64,000 nt of DNA from Gammaproteobacteria bacterium (GTDB taxonomy: Bacteria > Pseudomonadota > Gammaproteobacteria > Xanthomonadales > Marinicellaceae), in contig JAUIGR010000008.1 in the NCBI GenBank assembly GCA_030430025.1, positions 27,454 to 91,453 of the forward strand, written 5' to 3'. The notes beneath the pieces are model-generated. The model did not search any database, was not told where the DNA came from, and saw only the letters and a program-made list of their open reading frames with translations. Within the stretch, counting starts at the first letter, position 1, and every line of letters starts with the position of its first letter. Positions 1 through 10,470 of this stretch are shown here, in pieces. Position numbers and translations under genes: made by a program.

Positions 1-1125
1 TTGGCCAGTGAATTGCTCAAAGAACACAAAGACATCAAAGCACAAAAAATCATGATTTCAGAAGCAGGTGCTTCTGTTTATTCAGCATCAGAACTGGCCT
101 CTTCAGAATTCCCTGATTTGGATGTTTCTTACCGTGGTGCTGTTTCAATAGCACGACGATTACAGGATCCATTGGCTGAATTGGTTAAAATCGATCCCAA
201 AGCGATTGGTGTCGGTCAATACCAACATGATGTTAATCAGATACAGCTGTCTAAAGCACTAGACAATGCTGTCGAAGATTGTGTGAATGCCGTCGGCGTA
301 GATGTCAACACCGCTTCGGCTCCGTTACTTAAATACGTAGCAGGCATCAGCGATTCGGTGGCTAACGAGATTGTCCTGTACCGTAACGAACACGGCAGTT
401 TCAAAAACCGCGATCAACTGCTCAAGGTCAAGAGACTGGGCGAAAAAATGTTTCAACAATGCGCTGGCTTCATGCGTATCCGTGGCGGCAGCCAACCCTT
501 AGATCAATCGGCTGTGCATCCAGAGGCCTACCCATTAGTGGAACAAATACTAACACGCGTCAACAGCACCATTACTCAAGTTATTGGTAATAATGGTTTA
601 CTCAATAACATCAAAGTTTCTGACTTTGCTAATGACCAATTTGGCACCATAACCATCAAAGATGTACTAGAAGAATTAAAAAAACCTGGCCGTGACCCAC
701 GTGGTGAATTCAAAACAGCCTCGTTTAATGAGGCCGTTCATGAAGTCAAAGATTTAGTTGAGGGTATGATACTTGAAGGTGTCATCACCAATGTCACCGC
801 CTTTGGCGCCTTTGTCGATATTGGTGTTCACCAGGATGGTTTAATACATATTTCACAACTGGCCGACCATTTCGTTAAAGACCCTGCTGATGTGGTCAAA
901 ACGGGACAAGTCGTTAAAGTCAGGGTATTGGAAGTTGATGTAGCCAGAAAACGTATTGCCTTATCAGCAAAATCAGATCAATCCGGTTCTAGTAAAATGA
1001 CTACAAACAAAACCAAAAACAGAAAAGAAAAAAAACAACGCCCTCATTATAAGACACGACCAACACAAAATAGTGCCTTTGGTAATGCCTTAGCTGACGC
1101 ATTCAAAAATGTAAAAGATAAATGA
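1..1125 (+). CDS. tex: Tex transcription accessory protein, C-terminal part
   Basis: Tex is a cytoplasmic RNA-binding protein that affects transcription and is conserved across bacteria. The frame is open at base 1, so the gene starts upstream and the TTG at base 1 is only the window edge. Complete Tex is about 770 residues; 374 are here. Visible in order are the GVGQYQHDV motif near residue 70, a helix-hairpin-helix pair at about 95-160 ([22 protein letters not shown]), and an S1 RNA-binding domain at about 252-325 ([21 protein letters not shown]). A Lys/Arg-rich tail follows the S1 domain. The call is firm because HhH plus S1 in this order with these motifs is specific to Tex. Confidence 0.93.
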   Translation: MASELLKEHKDIKAQKIMISEAGASVYSASELASSEFPDLDVSYRGAVSIARRLQDPLAELVKIDPKAIGVGQYQHDVNQIQLSKALDNAVEDCVNAVGVDVNTASAPLLKYVAGISDSVANEIVLYRNEHGSFKNRDQLLKVKRLGEKMFQQCAGFMRIRGGSQPLDQSAVHPEAYPLVEQILTRVNSTITQVIGNNGLLNNIKVSDFANDQFGTITIKDVLEELKKPGRDPRGEFKTASFNEAVHEVKDLVEGMILEGVITNVTAFGAFVDIGVHQDGLIHISQLADHFVKDPADVVKTGQVVKVRVLEVDVARKRIALSAKSDQSGSSKMTTNKTKNRKEKKQRPHYKTRPTQNSAFGNALADAFKNVKDK

Positions 1126-1331
1126 ATATTATGACATCATATGAAAGTTAGTAAGCCATAATCTTAGTTGACTGACACAAAGACTAATGGTTTGTTTGAC
1201 TTTATGCAAAAAGTTGAAGACTTTCATTATCACATCATAAGCTTCCTGCTTAGATGCTTCATTTTGATAGGTTTGAAAACAAATACCACCTGAACGATAA
1301 TAAACCAGCAATAAATCAATTAAGTTAAGTC

Positions 1332-2309
1332 ATGCAACATCAAGACATTTACGACTGGATCCAAAAAAGATTGATCAAAAAAGAACAGATTAATCTGGCT
1401 TTGAATTTAGCTGGCAAACAGCCCAATAAAAATCAATGGCGAGTATTTTTAAGCACCATATTTCTATTTTTTGGCATTTTGGCATTAGCAACTGCTTTGA
1501 TCTTCTTCTTTGCTTTCAATTGGGATGCCATGTCCAGATTCATGAAATTCAGCCTGGTTCAATTGGGATTAGTATTAAGTTTACTTTTATATTGGCGGCT
1601 AGGAGCATGGATACTCATCAGACATGGACTGGTTTTGCTAATCGCTCTCCTCATTGGCGCATGGTTAGCACTGACAGGACAAACCTACCAAACAGGTGCT
1701 GATACTTGGCAGCTATTTTTCAGCTGGGCATTATTAATTACACCGATGGTACTGTGGCAAAAGGTCGAATCATTATGGCTTTTCTGGATAATCCTATGGA
1801 ATCTGACACTGATTCTTTACCAAGAAACCAACTCCCGGTTCTTTGGATTCATTTTTTCGACTAACAACTGGCTTTATACTGGTCTGATATTGAATGTATT
1901 TTTTGTAATTGTCTTAGAATGGCTAAATACTGAAAGGGCACCTAACTGGTTAAAACTATCTTCAAGATGGGTTGTACTATGCTGGCTATTATTCACGTTT
2001 TCGATATTATTATTGACCGGTTTTCATGCCTTATTTGATAATCAACATCAATCGCTCTCCTCATTACTTTTTTTAATAGGTATGGCAATCAGTTGGTGGT
2101 ATTACCGACAAGTTTCTCTGGATGTCATAGCGATGGTTTTTTGGTGTTTGACAATGATTATTTTTCTCACTGCATTTCTTGGAAAAATTCTTTTTGAATC
2201 AGATATTGAGGCGGGTGGGTTTCTAGTCCTTGGACTGGCCCTCATTGGTATGGCTGTGGGGGCGAGCAAATGGCTACTCAGTTTACGGCAGGGGGGGCAT
2301 AAACAATGA
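1332..2309 (+). CDS. DUF2157 polytopic membrane protein
   Basis: The 325-residue protein has a short soluble N-terminus (about 40 residues) followed by roughly nine hydrophobic segments up to the end. The N-terminal helix pair followed by membrane helices with an 'LTGQTYQTGAD' loop is the pattern of DUF2157 proteins. Its molecular function is unknown. The stop overlaps the next start by 4 bases (ATGA), so the two are translationally coupled. In many proteobacteria DUF2157 genes are adjacent to DUF4401 and GDYXXLXY genes, as here, which suggests one membrane complex (inference). Confidence 0.8.
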   Translation: MQHQDIYDWIQKRLIKKEQINLALNLAGKQPNKNQWRVFLSTIFLFFGILALATALIFFFAFNWDAMSRFMKFSLVQLGLVLSLLLYWRLGAWILIRHGLVLLIALLIGAWLALTGQTYQTGADTWQLFFSWALLITPMVLWQKVESLWLFWIILWNLTLILYQETNSRFFGFIFSTNNWLYTGLILNVFFVIVLEWLNTERAPNWLKLSSRWVVLCWLLFTFSILLLTGFHALFDNQHQSLSSLLFLIGMAISWWYYRQVSLDVIAMVFWCLTMIIFLTAFLGKILFESDIEAGGFLVLGLALIGMAVGASKWLLSLRQGGHKQ

Positions 2310-3868
2310 ATAGTCATTTATTATGGCAAATGCTTAAAGAAAAAGACCTTGTGGTATCAGACACCTCACCACTACAAGGTGGCGAAGTTCATGATCAACC
2401 ATGGTATATTCGTCTGTTACTCGGTTTTTGTGGTTGGTTAGCATCCTGGTTCATATTGGGATTCCTGGCACTGGGATTTTTTGATATTTTTGATAACGCA
2501 ATGGCTGCTTTTTTACTGGGGTTAATCATCCATATAGCAGCCTTTCATTATTACAAAAAGAGCACAAAGAATGATTTCTTTGATCAAGCCATTTTGGTTT
2601 TTTGCTTCGTGGGTCAACTACTGGTTGCTGTTGCTCTTTTTGAAGGGATAGGATTCCATAGTCGAACCGCATTCATGCTGCTGGGATGCTATCAATTAGC
2701 ATTATTGTTTTTAATTGATAACAGTATTCATCGTTATCTTACCGCTTTTTTTGCTTTATCAGCGATTATCCATGTTTTTTTCAGCAATACCCTATACCCA
2801 ATAACGGTAGCTCTAGTCAGTGCTATTTTTATTCAAATCTGGTTACAAAGGAAACACTGGGGTCGATGGAAAACCATATTACATCCGTTAGCTACATCAC
2901 TGGCCTTGATTATGCTTTTTTTAGCACAAACAAGAAATCATCCAATATGGTTGATGGATATTATTTCACCCCATCGATATGATTTAACAACATGGCCTTA
3001 CTTAAATCTTTCGGCCAATATATTACTGGCAATTTCGGCAGTCTATCTGAGCTGGCAACTAACACGTGAAAGCGGTATACCTTGGCACAAATATAGCATA
3101 TTAGCTCTATTGATTGTTTTAGCAGTGGGTGTCATGGCAGTCTATGTTCCCAATATGCTGCCAGCAGTGATCGTTTTACTGATAGGCAAAGGTCGAGGAG
3201 AAAATTGGTTACAAGCACTTGGAGTTTTGGCAATACTGTTTTTCTTCTGCTGGTATTATTATTGGTTAGATATAACATTATTGAACAAGTCAATCATTTT
3301 GCTTATTCTGGGCTTATTACTGACATCAGCTTACTACCTAATTCACAACAAATCATCGGTTGCTGTTAGAACCAAAGTTCAATGGAATAGGAAACACCTG
3401 GCAACACTATTAACTGTGGTTTTCACACTGTTGTCACTGAATGGTTTTATCTACAACAAAGAACACACTATCAAAAACGGAGAGCGTATCTTATTGCGAT
3501 TAGCCCCTGTTGACCCTCGTTCATTGATGCAAGGTGATTTTATGCGCATTCGCTATCAACTTAACAATCAGCTTAATCAACAACAAGATGGCCAAGCCAT
3601 CATAGAGCTCGATGAAAATAACGTGGCATCTTATGTCAGCCTATTTGAAGACCAGTCGTTAAATCAAAATCAAAGACTACTCAATTTTAAAGTCAGACAA
3701 AACGTTCCCCGAATTGGCAGTCAGGCTTTTTTCTTTCAAGAAGGACAAGCCCAGTTGTTTGACAAAGCTGCTTATGGAGAATTAGTGCTAACTGATACTG
3801 GCCAGGTTTTATTGGTCGCATTACGTGATGCAAAGTTACAATCGATCGGGGAAAATCGTTTGGACTGA
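2306..3868 (+). CDS. DUF4401 plus GDYXXLXY-domain fusion membrane protein
   Basis: The 520-residue protein has a soluble start, about eleven transmembrane segments at residues ~35-355 resembling DUF4401, one more helix at ~365-385, and a C-terminal soluble domain at ~385-520. That domain contains LAPVDPRSLMQGDFMRIRY, matching the GDYXXLXY signature (GDFMRIRY here). In other genomes the DUF4401 and GDYXXLXY parts are often separate neighbouring genes; here they are one chain. It is coupled to the DUF2157 gene by a 4-base overlap. Function is unknown; an envelope role is inferred from topology, with the C-terminal domain after the last helix. Confidence 0.78.
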   Translation: MNSHLLWQMLKEKDLVVSDTSPLQGGEVHDQPWYIRLLLGFCGWLASWFILGFLALGFFDIFDNAMAAFLLGLIIHIAAFHYYKKSTKNDFFDQAILVFCFVGQLLVAVALFEGIGFHSRTAFMLLGCYQLALLFLIDNSIHRYLTAFFALSAIIHVFFSNTLYPITVALVSAIFIQIWLQRKHWGRWKTILHPLATSLALIMLFLAQTRNHPIWLMDIISPHRYDLTTWPYLNLSANILLAISAVYLSWQLTRESGIPWHKYSILALLIVLAVGVMAVYVPNMLPAVIVLLIGKGRGENWLQALGVLAILFFFCWYYYWLDITLLNKSIILLILGLLLTSAYYLIHNKSSVAVRTKVQWNRKHLATLLTVVFTLLSLNGFIYNKEHTIKNGERILLRLAPVDPRSLMQGDFMRIRYQLNNQLNQQQDGQAIIELDENNVASYVSLFEDQSLNQNQRLLNFKVRQNVPRIGSQAFFFQEGQAQLFDKAAYGELVLTDTGQVLLVALRDAKLQSIGENRLD

Positions 3869-3880
3869 CTTTCCCCTTTC
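3848..3880 (+). terminator. Possible terminator after the DUF4401/GDYXXLXY gene
   Basis: GGGGAAA (3848-3854) and TTTCCCC (3870-3876) form a 7-bp stem with a loop that spans the stop codon, followed by a short TTTC. It lies between convergent genes. The T tract is short, so the call is tentative. Confidence 0.4.
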
Positions 3881-3895
3881 AAATCTAAAGTTTAA

Positions 3896-5572
3896 TTAAG
3901 GATTGTTATACTCATCAGCCCCTAAATCATAAGTGCCATGCAAATTAGGATGGTTTGGGTCATCTACTCCGTGAGCTTCAAATTCCATATCTTCCATAAC
4001 ATCAAAACTGATCTCGTAGCAATAATCAATCGCAGGCGATGTCGCTTGCAGACGATAATCATTCGCGCCTAGATTAACAAATTGCGGATCACCAACCATA
4101 ACTGTACCTCCTGCACTGAATGAGTCACTCTCATGACTGAGCACACATTCAAAGTGTGAATTTGATCCTTCAGCTTCTGAATAGACATCAACTGACTCAT
4201 CAACGATAATGCTGGATAACACATTAACATCACCTCTGTGGTTGTCGATCAATTCTTCAACGACACGATTATCGGCAATCGTTACTGACTCTAAGCGCAA
4301 ATTGGCAGTTACATCAGGATTAAGATCAAACTCATCGACAAAAAACAACTCTTGGTCAATGTAATCCCCATCACTTCCCCAATCGCCATTTTCAACCAAC
4401 ATACTGTTGTTGAATGTCATCTCAGCATTGTCAACAAGATAACCCAAAACACCCATATTGGCACGATGACCCTGGATCCAACTGCGGTACAAACGGACTA
4501 CCGCTCCTCCATTCACATATCCTAACCCACCTCTTCTAGCCTTGTTATTGACAAATCGACTACATTGCTCCACTGACCAACAACCAGCACCTTGATTTTC
4601 ATAGGACAATGCCATGAATTCAACTGAACTCGTAACATAAAACGCACCTCCATGAACAGCGAGATTGTCATCGAACACCGTATTTACCGCGAATACTTTT
4701 GTTCCATTGCCTGTAGCAAAGAAACCGCCTCCTACTCCGCTGTAGGGCCCATCTTGATATGCTCTGGCTGTATTGTCCCTGATCATCACAGGTTGGTTAT
4801 TGTCACCATAACAAATGCCATTTTCACAATGAGAAAAACCACCAAATAGCCAGAGTCGAGCACCACGCTCTAGAGAGATTCCACCACCTATTCCACCAGT
4901 AGTATTTTTTTGGATAACAACGGGTGAATAAACATAAGCATTACAGCCATAAATACGCATTCCACCGCCAAATTTGGACGCTTTGTTATGTTCGATTAAT
5001 GTATCTCCAACCAAAGAAATACTGGTATTATTGTCCTCAGCAAAGCAGGTAACACCAGTATCACCATTATAAGAAATGGTGCTGTCATTGATGACTATAT
5101 CAGCGTTGCCTTTAAACACAACCATACCCCTCAAATTATTATTATAAATAAGCACATCATCAATAACGAGGTTTACCTTAGCTTCATTTACATCAATTCC
5201 TTGGTCGCCATTACCGATATATAAATGGCGCAGCTCAACCTTATTACCAGTGCCTTTTCCGGAAATGCTCAACACAATACCAGAGTTTGCACCATCAATC
5301 ACAGGATGTGAAAGATCAGTAATATTAGCAGCAGCAGCAGAACAATCAGCATAACCTCCTTTAAGAGTTCTGCTGACATCATGCATTGATAAGTGTTCAA
5401 AATAAGGGGAACCACTGCTAGCGATTCGAATTTCACCACTCAATCCGCTATCTATCGCAGATTGTATGGAGCTAAAATGACAATTATTATCAGCCCCTAC
5501 GGTTATAAAATCTTGATCAGCCATCGAATTCAGGCTAATCAAAACAAAACATGTAAACAAACAAGTCTTCAT
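3896..5572 (-). CDS. Secreted right-handed beta-helix repeat protein
   Basis: The 558-residue protein has a clean signal peptide (MKTCLFTCFVLISLNSMADQ, cleavage probably after SMA). The body (~40-450) is rich in short Val/Ile/Asn/Gly repeats typical of parallel beta-helix folds, such as NIVINDSTISYNGDTGV-like turns and GGGF/GGG ladders. It contains several cysteines (CAEDN, YGCN, CENGIC, CWSVEQC), consistent with export. The C-terminus ends in DLGADEYNNP, the pattern seen at the end of 'choice-of-anchor Q' extracellular proteins. No catalytic motif was recognised, so adhesion or polysaccharide binding is only a guess. It stands alone, convergent with the upstream pair. Confidence 0.75.
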   Translation of the reverse strand: MKTCLFTCFVLISLNSMADQDFITVGADNNCHFSSIQSAIDSGLSGEIRIASSGSPYFEHLSMHDVSRTLKGGYADCSAAAANITDLSHPVIDGANSGIVLSISGKGTGNKVELRHLYIGNGDQGIDVNEAKVNLVIDDVLIYNNNLRGMVVFKGNADIVINDSTISYNGDTGVTCFAEDNNTSISLVGDTLIEHNKASKFGGGMRIYGCNAYVYSPVVIQKNTTGGIGGGISLERGARLWLFGGFSHCENGICYGDNNQPVMIRDNTARAYQDGPYSGVGGGFFATGNGTKVFAVNTVFDDNLAVHGGAFYVTSSVEFMALSYENQGAGCWSVEQCSRFVNNKARRGGLGYVNGGAVVRLYRSWIQGHRANMGVLGYLVDNAEMTFNNSMLVENGDWGSDGDYIDQELFFVDEFDLNPDVTANLRLESVTIADNRVVEELIDNHRGDVNVLSSIIVDESVDVYSEAEGSNSHFECVLSHESDSFSAGGTVMVGDPQFVNLGANDYRLQATSPAIDYCYEISFDVMEDMEFEAHGVDDPNHPNLHGTYDLGADEYNNP

Positions 5573-5802
5573 TAATTTTCTCCACTAATGGCTAACATAC
5601 CTTCTTAATTACAGTATTCGGGAGCAAATAATAGTAAAGGGCTTTAATGTCTTTTCTATACCTCCGAAGAATAACAACACAAATTTTAAGTACACAATTT
5701 CCTATCTTAGATGTCATTAATCTACATTGCTCAGCTCAGTTAAATGATATGTTAACTATACTTTCTCACACAGGTCCTTTATTCTAAAAAAAGACCACAC
5801 CT

Positions 5803-5966
5803 ATGAGACCTTTACTTGATTCTACGACTGCATTAAATCGGCTAAAAATCAGCAAGATAAGGTTTCAACCGTAGCTTAAAAACAAGTATCAGCAAGACTA
5901 ATAAAGCCAATATGGCGCCTTTTAAACATGTTTGACTATTGAACGAATCAAGCATAAGGTCTCTAT
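5803..5966. repeat. Palindromic interspersed element, copy 1 (~164 bp)
   Basis: The left end GAGACCTTTACTTGATTC is mirrored by the right end, whose reverse complement reads GAGACCTTATGCTTGATTCG. The same ends and the core AATATGG.GC.TTTTA occur at 36817-36982, at nearly the same length. It has no coding capacity of its own. Terminal inverted repeats, fixed size and intergenic location fit a MITE-like or REP-like non-autonomous element; no transposase relative is in this window. Confidence 0.65.
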
Positions 5967-6249
5967 TAACAAAATAAACCCCAGCTAATCTTGTGGGTTC
6001 CAATGACCATCGTAATTTACGAAAGGAAAAGGTCATTTTTTTAACATTTTTTTAAATTGTTATGATTAGCACAATTAATTCATGAGTAAATGGATTTTTA
6101 ACAAGATCGGTTATATTTCTGGTAATGCTAAATTCAGCGATTGATAACGCAGTTGTAAGGAAAAAGCAATCACAACAACATCTAACTAAATAATGTTAGC
6201 AGACCCTAAATTTTCATGTCCAAACAAACAGTCTTGTTATTACGTTACA

Positions 6250-6258
6250 TGATATAAT
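6250..6258 (+). promoter_or_regulatory. Extended -10 promoter of gpmA
   Basis: TGATATAAT is a perfect extended -10 box (TGN plus TATAAT). No good -35 lies 17 bases upstream, which is usual for extended -10 promoters. Transcription would start near 6265, leaving a leader of about 20 bases with AGGGA before the gpmA start. Confidence 0.6.
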
Positions 6259-6285
6259 ACAAGCTTTAAACATTAGGGATGTTTG

Positions 6286-7029
6286 ATGACCAAACTGGTA
6301 TTACTTCGACATGGTGAAAGTGAATGGAATTTGGCTAATCGTTTCACTGGCTGGAAAGATGTTGATTTAACAGAAACTGGACGAGCACAAGCTAAAAATG
6401 CTGGTCAGTTGCTTAAGGAAGCTGGTTTTGAATTTGATCAAGCATATACCTCTGTATTAAAACGAGCGATCCGCACACTGTGGATAGCTACCGATGAAAT
6501 GGAACGGTTATGGCTACCCACAGAACGCTCTTGGCGGCTGAATGAACGTCATTATGGTGCCCTTCAGGGGTTGAATAAATCAGAAACAGCGGCCAAATAT
6601 GGTGATCAACAAGTATTGATTTGGCGACGCTCTTACAACACACCACCACCTAAACTAGAGTGGAATGATGAGCGAAATGCCGCATCTGATATTCGATACA
6701 AATCTTTAGACAAGGATCAAATCCCTTTAGGAGAATGCTTAGCTGATTGTGTACAACGTGTCATGCCTTACTGGCATGAAAGAATCGCACCTGATGTAAA
6801 GGCAGGCAAACAAATTATCATAACCGCTCACGGCAACTCATTGCGGGCTCTGGTAAAATATCTAGATGATATTTCAGAAGACGATATTTTGAAGTTAAAC
6901 ATACCAACTGGTATACCTCTGATCTATGAGCTTGATGATGCACTTAAACCAATCAAAAGTTATTATTTAGGCGACCAAGAAATGGTTGCAAAAGCACAAG
7001 CATCGGTTGCTCATCAAGGCAAAGCATAA
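6286..7029 (+). CDS. gpmA: 2,3-bisphosphoglycerate-dependent phosphoglycerate mutase
   Basis: Interconverts 3- and 2-phosphoglycerate in glycolysis and gluconeogenesis in the cytoplasm. The N-terminal [11 protein letters not shown] holds the catalytic His of the dPGM family; [27 protein letters not shown] and [15 protein letters not shown] are the other family blocks, the last with the second catalytic His. The length (247 residues) is normal for GpmA. ATG at 6286 was chosen over the in-frame TTG at 6283 because AGGGA at 6275-6279 is 6 bases upstream and the protein then begins [10 protein letters not shown] as expected. Only 6 bases separate it from dxs, so the two are probably co-transcribed. 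Confidence 0.97.
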   Translation: MTKLVLLRHGESEWNLANRFTGWKDVDLTETGRAQAKNAGQLLKEAGFEFDQAYTSVLKRAIRTLWIATDEMERLWLPTERSWRLNERHYGALQGLNKSETAAKYGDQQVLIWRRSYNTPPPKLEWNDERNAASDIRYKSLDKDQIPLGECLADCVQRVMPYWHERIAPDVKAGKQIIITAHGNSLRALVKYLDDISEDDILKLNIPTGIPLIYELDDALKPIKSYYLGDQEMVAKAQASVAHQGKA

Positions 7030-7035
7030 AGTAAT

Positions 7036-8925
7036 ATGAATAAAATATACCCTATTCTGGACCAAATCAATGACCCCACTGACCTCAGGCGACTGACTGC
7101 TGACCAGTTACCTCAAGCTGCGGATGACGTGCGTCAATATCTGATCGATAATATTTCACAATGTGGCGGCCATTTTGGCTCAGGGCTAGGTACCGTCGAA
7201 CTAACCGTCGCTTTACATTACGTATTTGACACACCTAAGGATCGTATTGTTTGGGATGTAGGTCATCAGGCTTATCCACACAAGATCCTCACAGGACGCA
7301 AAAACCTCCTTCAAACCATCAAACAAAAAAATGGACTGGCACCATTTCCCAAACGAAGTGAAAGTCAATACGACACCTTTGGAGTCGGGCATTCATCCAC
7401 TTCAATTGGTGCGGCTTTAGGTATGTCCTTGGGAGCCCAAATTATCGGTGAAGAACGAGAAGTTGTGGCTGTCATTGGTGATGGTGCAATGACTGCTGGT
7501 ATGGCTTATGAAGCCCTAAACCATGGTGGGGAATTAGATACCAATATATTGGTAGTCCTCAATGAAAATGAAATGTCTATTTCACCGAATGTCGGTGCAT
7601 TGACCAGAATGTTAATCAAAATAGTCTCCGGTCGCACCTATAACCGAATGCGCGAAAAATCAAAACGATGGATGCGTCGTGGTTCATGGCTATGGAAATT
7701 TCTCTCTCGCTGGGAGGAACACACCAAAGGTATGTTTGTTCCCAATACCCTTTTTGAGGAACTCGGTTTCCACCATCTCGGGCCTATTGATGGACACGAT
7801 ATGCCTACATTGATCAATACACTTCAAACAGCCAAAGAAATTCAAGGACCAAAGCTGTTACACATCATCACAAAAAAAGGGAAAGGGTATAAACCAGCAG
7901 AAGAAAACCCCATTAAATATCATGCAGTCAGCAAATTCGATCCAAAAATAGGAATGAAACCCAGTGTTTCACCAACCAGACCGAGTTATACCAGCATTTT
8001 TAGTAACTGGATTTGTGATATGGCACGCATTGATCAATCACTAGTAGCGATTACTCCAGCTATGCGTGAAGGCTCTGGTCTAGTCGAATTTTCCAAGTTA
8101 TTTCCACGTCGTTACTTTGATGTAGGTATTGCCGAACAACATGCAGTAACGTTAGCAGCTGGCATGGCTTGTGAAGGTATTAAGCCGGTGGTTGCTATTT
8201 ACTCAACATTTTTACAACGAGCTTATGACCAGTTGATACATGATGTGGCCATCCAAAACCTTGATGTGCTTTTTGCTATTGATCGGGGCGGTGTTGTGGG
8301 GCCTGATGGCGCCACCCATGCTGGCAACCTCGACCTCAGCTACTTACGATGTATTCCCAACCTAGTAATCATGGCACCAGCCGATGAGAATGAATGTCGA
8401 CAAATGCTATATACAGGTCATATCCATAAAGGTCCCGCAGCTGTTCGTTATCCACGAGGTACTGGCCCAGGCACATCGATCCAACCTAAAATGAAAGCAC
8501 TTAAGATTGGACAGGCCCATACTTTGAGGAGAGGAACAAAAGAAATAGCTATCTTGTCTTTTGGAGTGATGCTTGAATCTGCAATGAAAGTGGCGGAATC
8601 TCTAGATACCTCGCTGGTTGACATGCGTTTTATCAAACCATTGGATGAAGAGATAATTATCAAGATGGCCAATCAACACAACTGTCTGGTTACCATCGAA
8701 GATAATGTTATTGCTGGAGGTGCTGGCAGTGCAGTGAACGAAGTCGTACAACGTTTAAAACTAGATGTGATTGTTTTGAACTTAGGACTCCCTGACTATT
8801 TTCAAGATCATGGTAGCCGTGAAGAATTATTAGAAGAAGCTGGATTAGATGAGGCAAACATTCAACGACGAATCCAAGCTTTTATTAAAGGCAACAATCA
8901 TAATGTTATTTCTATCAAGCAATGA
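7036..8925 (+). CDS. dxs: 1-deoxy-D-xylulose-5-phosphate synthase
   Basis: Thiamine-diphosphate enzyme that condenses pyruvate and glyceraldehyde-3-phosphate, the first step of the MEP isoprenoid pathway, which also feeds thiamine and pyridoxal synthesis. The 629 residues match the family length. Visible are [19 protein letters not shown] near residue 42, the ThDP-binding [15 protein letters not shown]...NENEMSIS block (~150-185), and the central [18 protein letters not shown] motif with the catalytic Glu (~360). A C-terminal transketolase-like domain ends near [18 protein letters not shown]. It follows gpmA by 6 bases, a pairing that links lower glycolysis with isoprenoid supply. Confidence 0.97.
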   Translation: MNKIYPILDQINDPTDLRRLTADQLPQAADDVRQYLIDNISQCGGHFGSGLGTVELTVALHYVFDTPKDRIVWDVGHQAYPHKILTGRKNLLQTIKQKNGLAPFPKRSESQYDTFGVGHSSTSIGAALGMSLGAQIIGEEREVVAVIGDGAMTAGMAYEALNHGGELDTNILVVLNENEMSISPNVGALTRMLIKIVSGRTYNRMREKSKRWMRRGSWLWKFLSRWEEHTKGMFVPNTLFEELGFHHLGPIDGHDMPTLINTLQTAKEIQGPKLLHIITKKGKGYKPAEENPIKYHAVSKFDPKIGMKPSVSPTRPSYTSIFSNWICDMARIDQSLVAITPAMREGSGLVEFSKLFPRRYFDVGIAEQHAVTLAAGMACEGIKPVVAIYSTFLQRAYDQLIHDVAIQNLDVLFAIDRGGVVGPDGATHAGNLDLSYLRCIPNLVIMAPADENECRQMLYTGHIHKGPAAVRYPRGTGPGTSIQPKMKALKIGQAHTLRRGTKEIAILSFGVMLESAMKVAESLDTSLVDMRFIKPLDEEIIIKMANQHNCLVTIEDNVIAGGAGSAVNEVVQRLKLDVIVLNLGLPDYFQDHGSREELLEEAGLDEANIQRRIQAFIKGNNHNVISIKQ

Positions 8926-9056
8926 ACCAAATTTCTGTCTAGCAGAATAATCAAAAATTCATTAGTAAAAGATGATATATGTATCTGGTTTTCAAATGAA
9001 AAATTCACTTACGTATATGTACAAAGTCAACTTAAGTTAATGACTTCTTCTGAAAC

Positions 9057-9599
9057 TCAGGCGCGTTTACTCAGCAGATACTCTGTCATTTCATGCGTAG
9101 TGAAGTGTCGTTTTAAATAGTTGACATAATTTTTGGCTTTTTTCTGATCCTGCTTTTCATCCAGATAATTGATGATCGCCACCAAAGCATCTACCATTAA
9201 AGGATTGGTGCTTTTCTTACGCATCATCTGATTAATAATGTAGGCTGCATTATTTTCAAATCCATGAGAAGCAAACACTATTGCTAATTTAATCAATGTG
9301 TCATCATTCAATTTGATACGACCTTGTGTAGTGGTCATGTATTTGACAAAATCAGCATGGATCTTTTCACCCGACACATCAAACTGAATTTGCAAATTAA
9401 AATAGTCAATAGCTGCCTGATGATGGGTATCATCAAAAGGGATGTATTTACCGTATTCAAATCGCAATCGTGCTAAATCGAGACTATTCGGATATTTTCG
9501 AAACGTTTTATGCAACAACTTCATGGCTTTCAAATACTTGCCCTTGTTGATGTATTTTTCAGCCCGAGCAACGGGATTCAGTCTGGATCCAAACAGCAC
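9057..9599 (-). CDS. Small TPR-like helical protein, function unknown
   Basis: The 180-residue protein has no signal peptide. It is mostly amphipathic helices with a TPR-like start (ARAEKYINKGKYLKAMKLLHKTF then YPNSLDLARLRFEYGKY). A second helical set follows at ~95-165 (IKLAIVFASHGFENNAAYIINQMM, VDALVAIINYLDEKQDQKKA). Basic overall. It is not assigned to a named family. It lies on the same strand as radC, 35 bases downstream, so it may share the radC transcript. The helical repeats suggest protein binding only. Confidence 0.7.
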   Translation of the reverse strand: MLFGSRLNPVARAEKYINKGKYLKAMKLLHKTFRKYPNSLDLARLRFEYGKYIPFDDTHHQAAIDYFNLQIQFDVSGEKIHADFVKYMTTTQGRIKLNDDTLIKLAIVFASHGFENNAAYIINQMMRKKSTNPLMVDALVAIINYLDEKQDQKKAKNYVNYLKRHFTTHEMTEYLLSKRA

Positions 9600-9634
9600 T
9601 TCTTTTAATCACTTGTTTCACTTGAAACATGTCA

Positions 9635-10306
9635 TTATAGCATTTGAAGTTCTGCCATTGATAAACATTTATCATTACCTAGAACAAAATGATCTAATAC
9701 CTTAACATCAACTAATGCTAAAGTTTTAATTAACCGTTGTGTTAATGTCCGATCAGATTGGCTTGGCGTGGCATCACCTGAAGGATGATTATGAGCAAAA
9801 ATAACAGCAGCCGCATTATGTTTAAGGCATAATTGCGCAACTGTTCTTGGATATATTTGAGCTTGATCGATGCTGCCGTTGAAAAGAAAATCAAAATGAA
9901 TCAGTCTATTTTTACTGTCTAAAAATAAACAAGCAAATCGCTCATAATCAGTTTGTTCGAAATGAAAAAGTAAATAACGTCGAACCAGACCAGGGTCAGT
10001 AAAACTAGGTGTCCCTCTTAGTTCACTCGCAATAGACCGAGAAAACATTTCTGATATAGCGATAAATTGAATGCTTTTTGCCTGTCCAAGACCCTTAATT
10101 GCTGACAATTCATCTGGAGATGCTGACAACAATACATGGATAGAACCAAAATGGTCTAATAACTGTCCAGCTAAATTAAGAACTGAAATACCTTTTATAC
10201 CTGTACGCAAAAAAATAGCCAGTAACTCTTCATCGCTTAATGAACCAACACCATATTTCAGAAGCTTCTCACGAGGCATTAAAACAATATTTGACCCTGA
10301 CAACAT
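9635..10306 (-). CDS. radC: RadC family JAB/JAMM-domain protein
   Basis: RadC proteins combine N-terminal helix-hairpin-helix segments with a C-terminal JAMM metallo-hydrolase fold. Despite the name, a direct DNA-repair role is disputed. Visible: MPREKLLKYGVGSLSDEELL near the N-terminus, an HhH segment (LSAIKGLGQAKSIQF), and the JAMM metal motif VIFAHNHPSGDATPS in the C-terminal half. Start at 10306 was chosen because AGGG lies 5 bases upstream and it places about 9 residues before LMPREK, as in E. coli RadC. The longer frame back to 10351 adds a hydrophobic stretch not expected in this family. Length 223. Confidence 0.93.
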   Translation of the reverse strand: MLSGSNIVLMPREKLLKYGVGSLSDEELLAIFLRTGIKGISVLNLAGQLLDHFGSIHVLLSASPDELSAIKGLGQAKSIQFIAISEMFSRSIASELRGTPSFTDPGLVRRYLLFHFEQTDYERFACLFLDSKNRLIHFDFLFNGSIDQAQIYPRTVAQLCLKHNAAAVIFAHNHPSGDATPSQSDRTLTQRLIKTLALVDVKVLDHFVLGNDKCLSMAELQML

Positions 10307-10470
10307 TTGGCACCCTAATAATATAAATAAAGCATATAGTGACAAAACCACAAATAGATTGCTGTCTATATTTACTGACGAGCATGTAGTGATTCATAAT
10401 CATTGATGTTCTTAAGTGCTTTCTATTACAATTATTGACATACCTAAACCTGCTTACTCAAACTAAAATA

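Larger units (their letters stand above)
5573..6285. other. Intergenic region between the beta-helix gene and gpmA
   Basis: About 710 bases without a convincing gene. It holds the palindromic element at 5803-5966 and the gpmA promoter near 6250-6258. Both flanking genes read away from it, so promoters for each side are expected. I see no RNA gene here. Confidence 0.6.

Noticed and set aside
1129..1311. 60-codon minus-strand frame between tex and the DUF2157 gene
   Set aside because: It starts with TTG, has no Shine-Dalgarno and no recognised family; it could be a small gene but support is too weak.
5842..6036. 64-codon minus-strand frame
   Set aside because: Most of it lies in the palindromic element, and the other copy of that element does not keep the frame.
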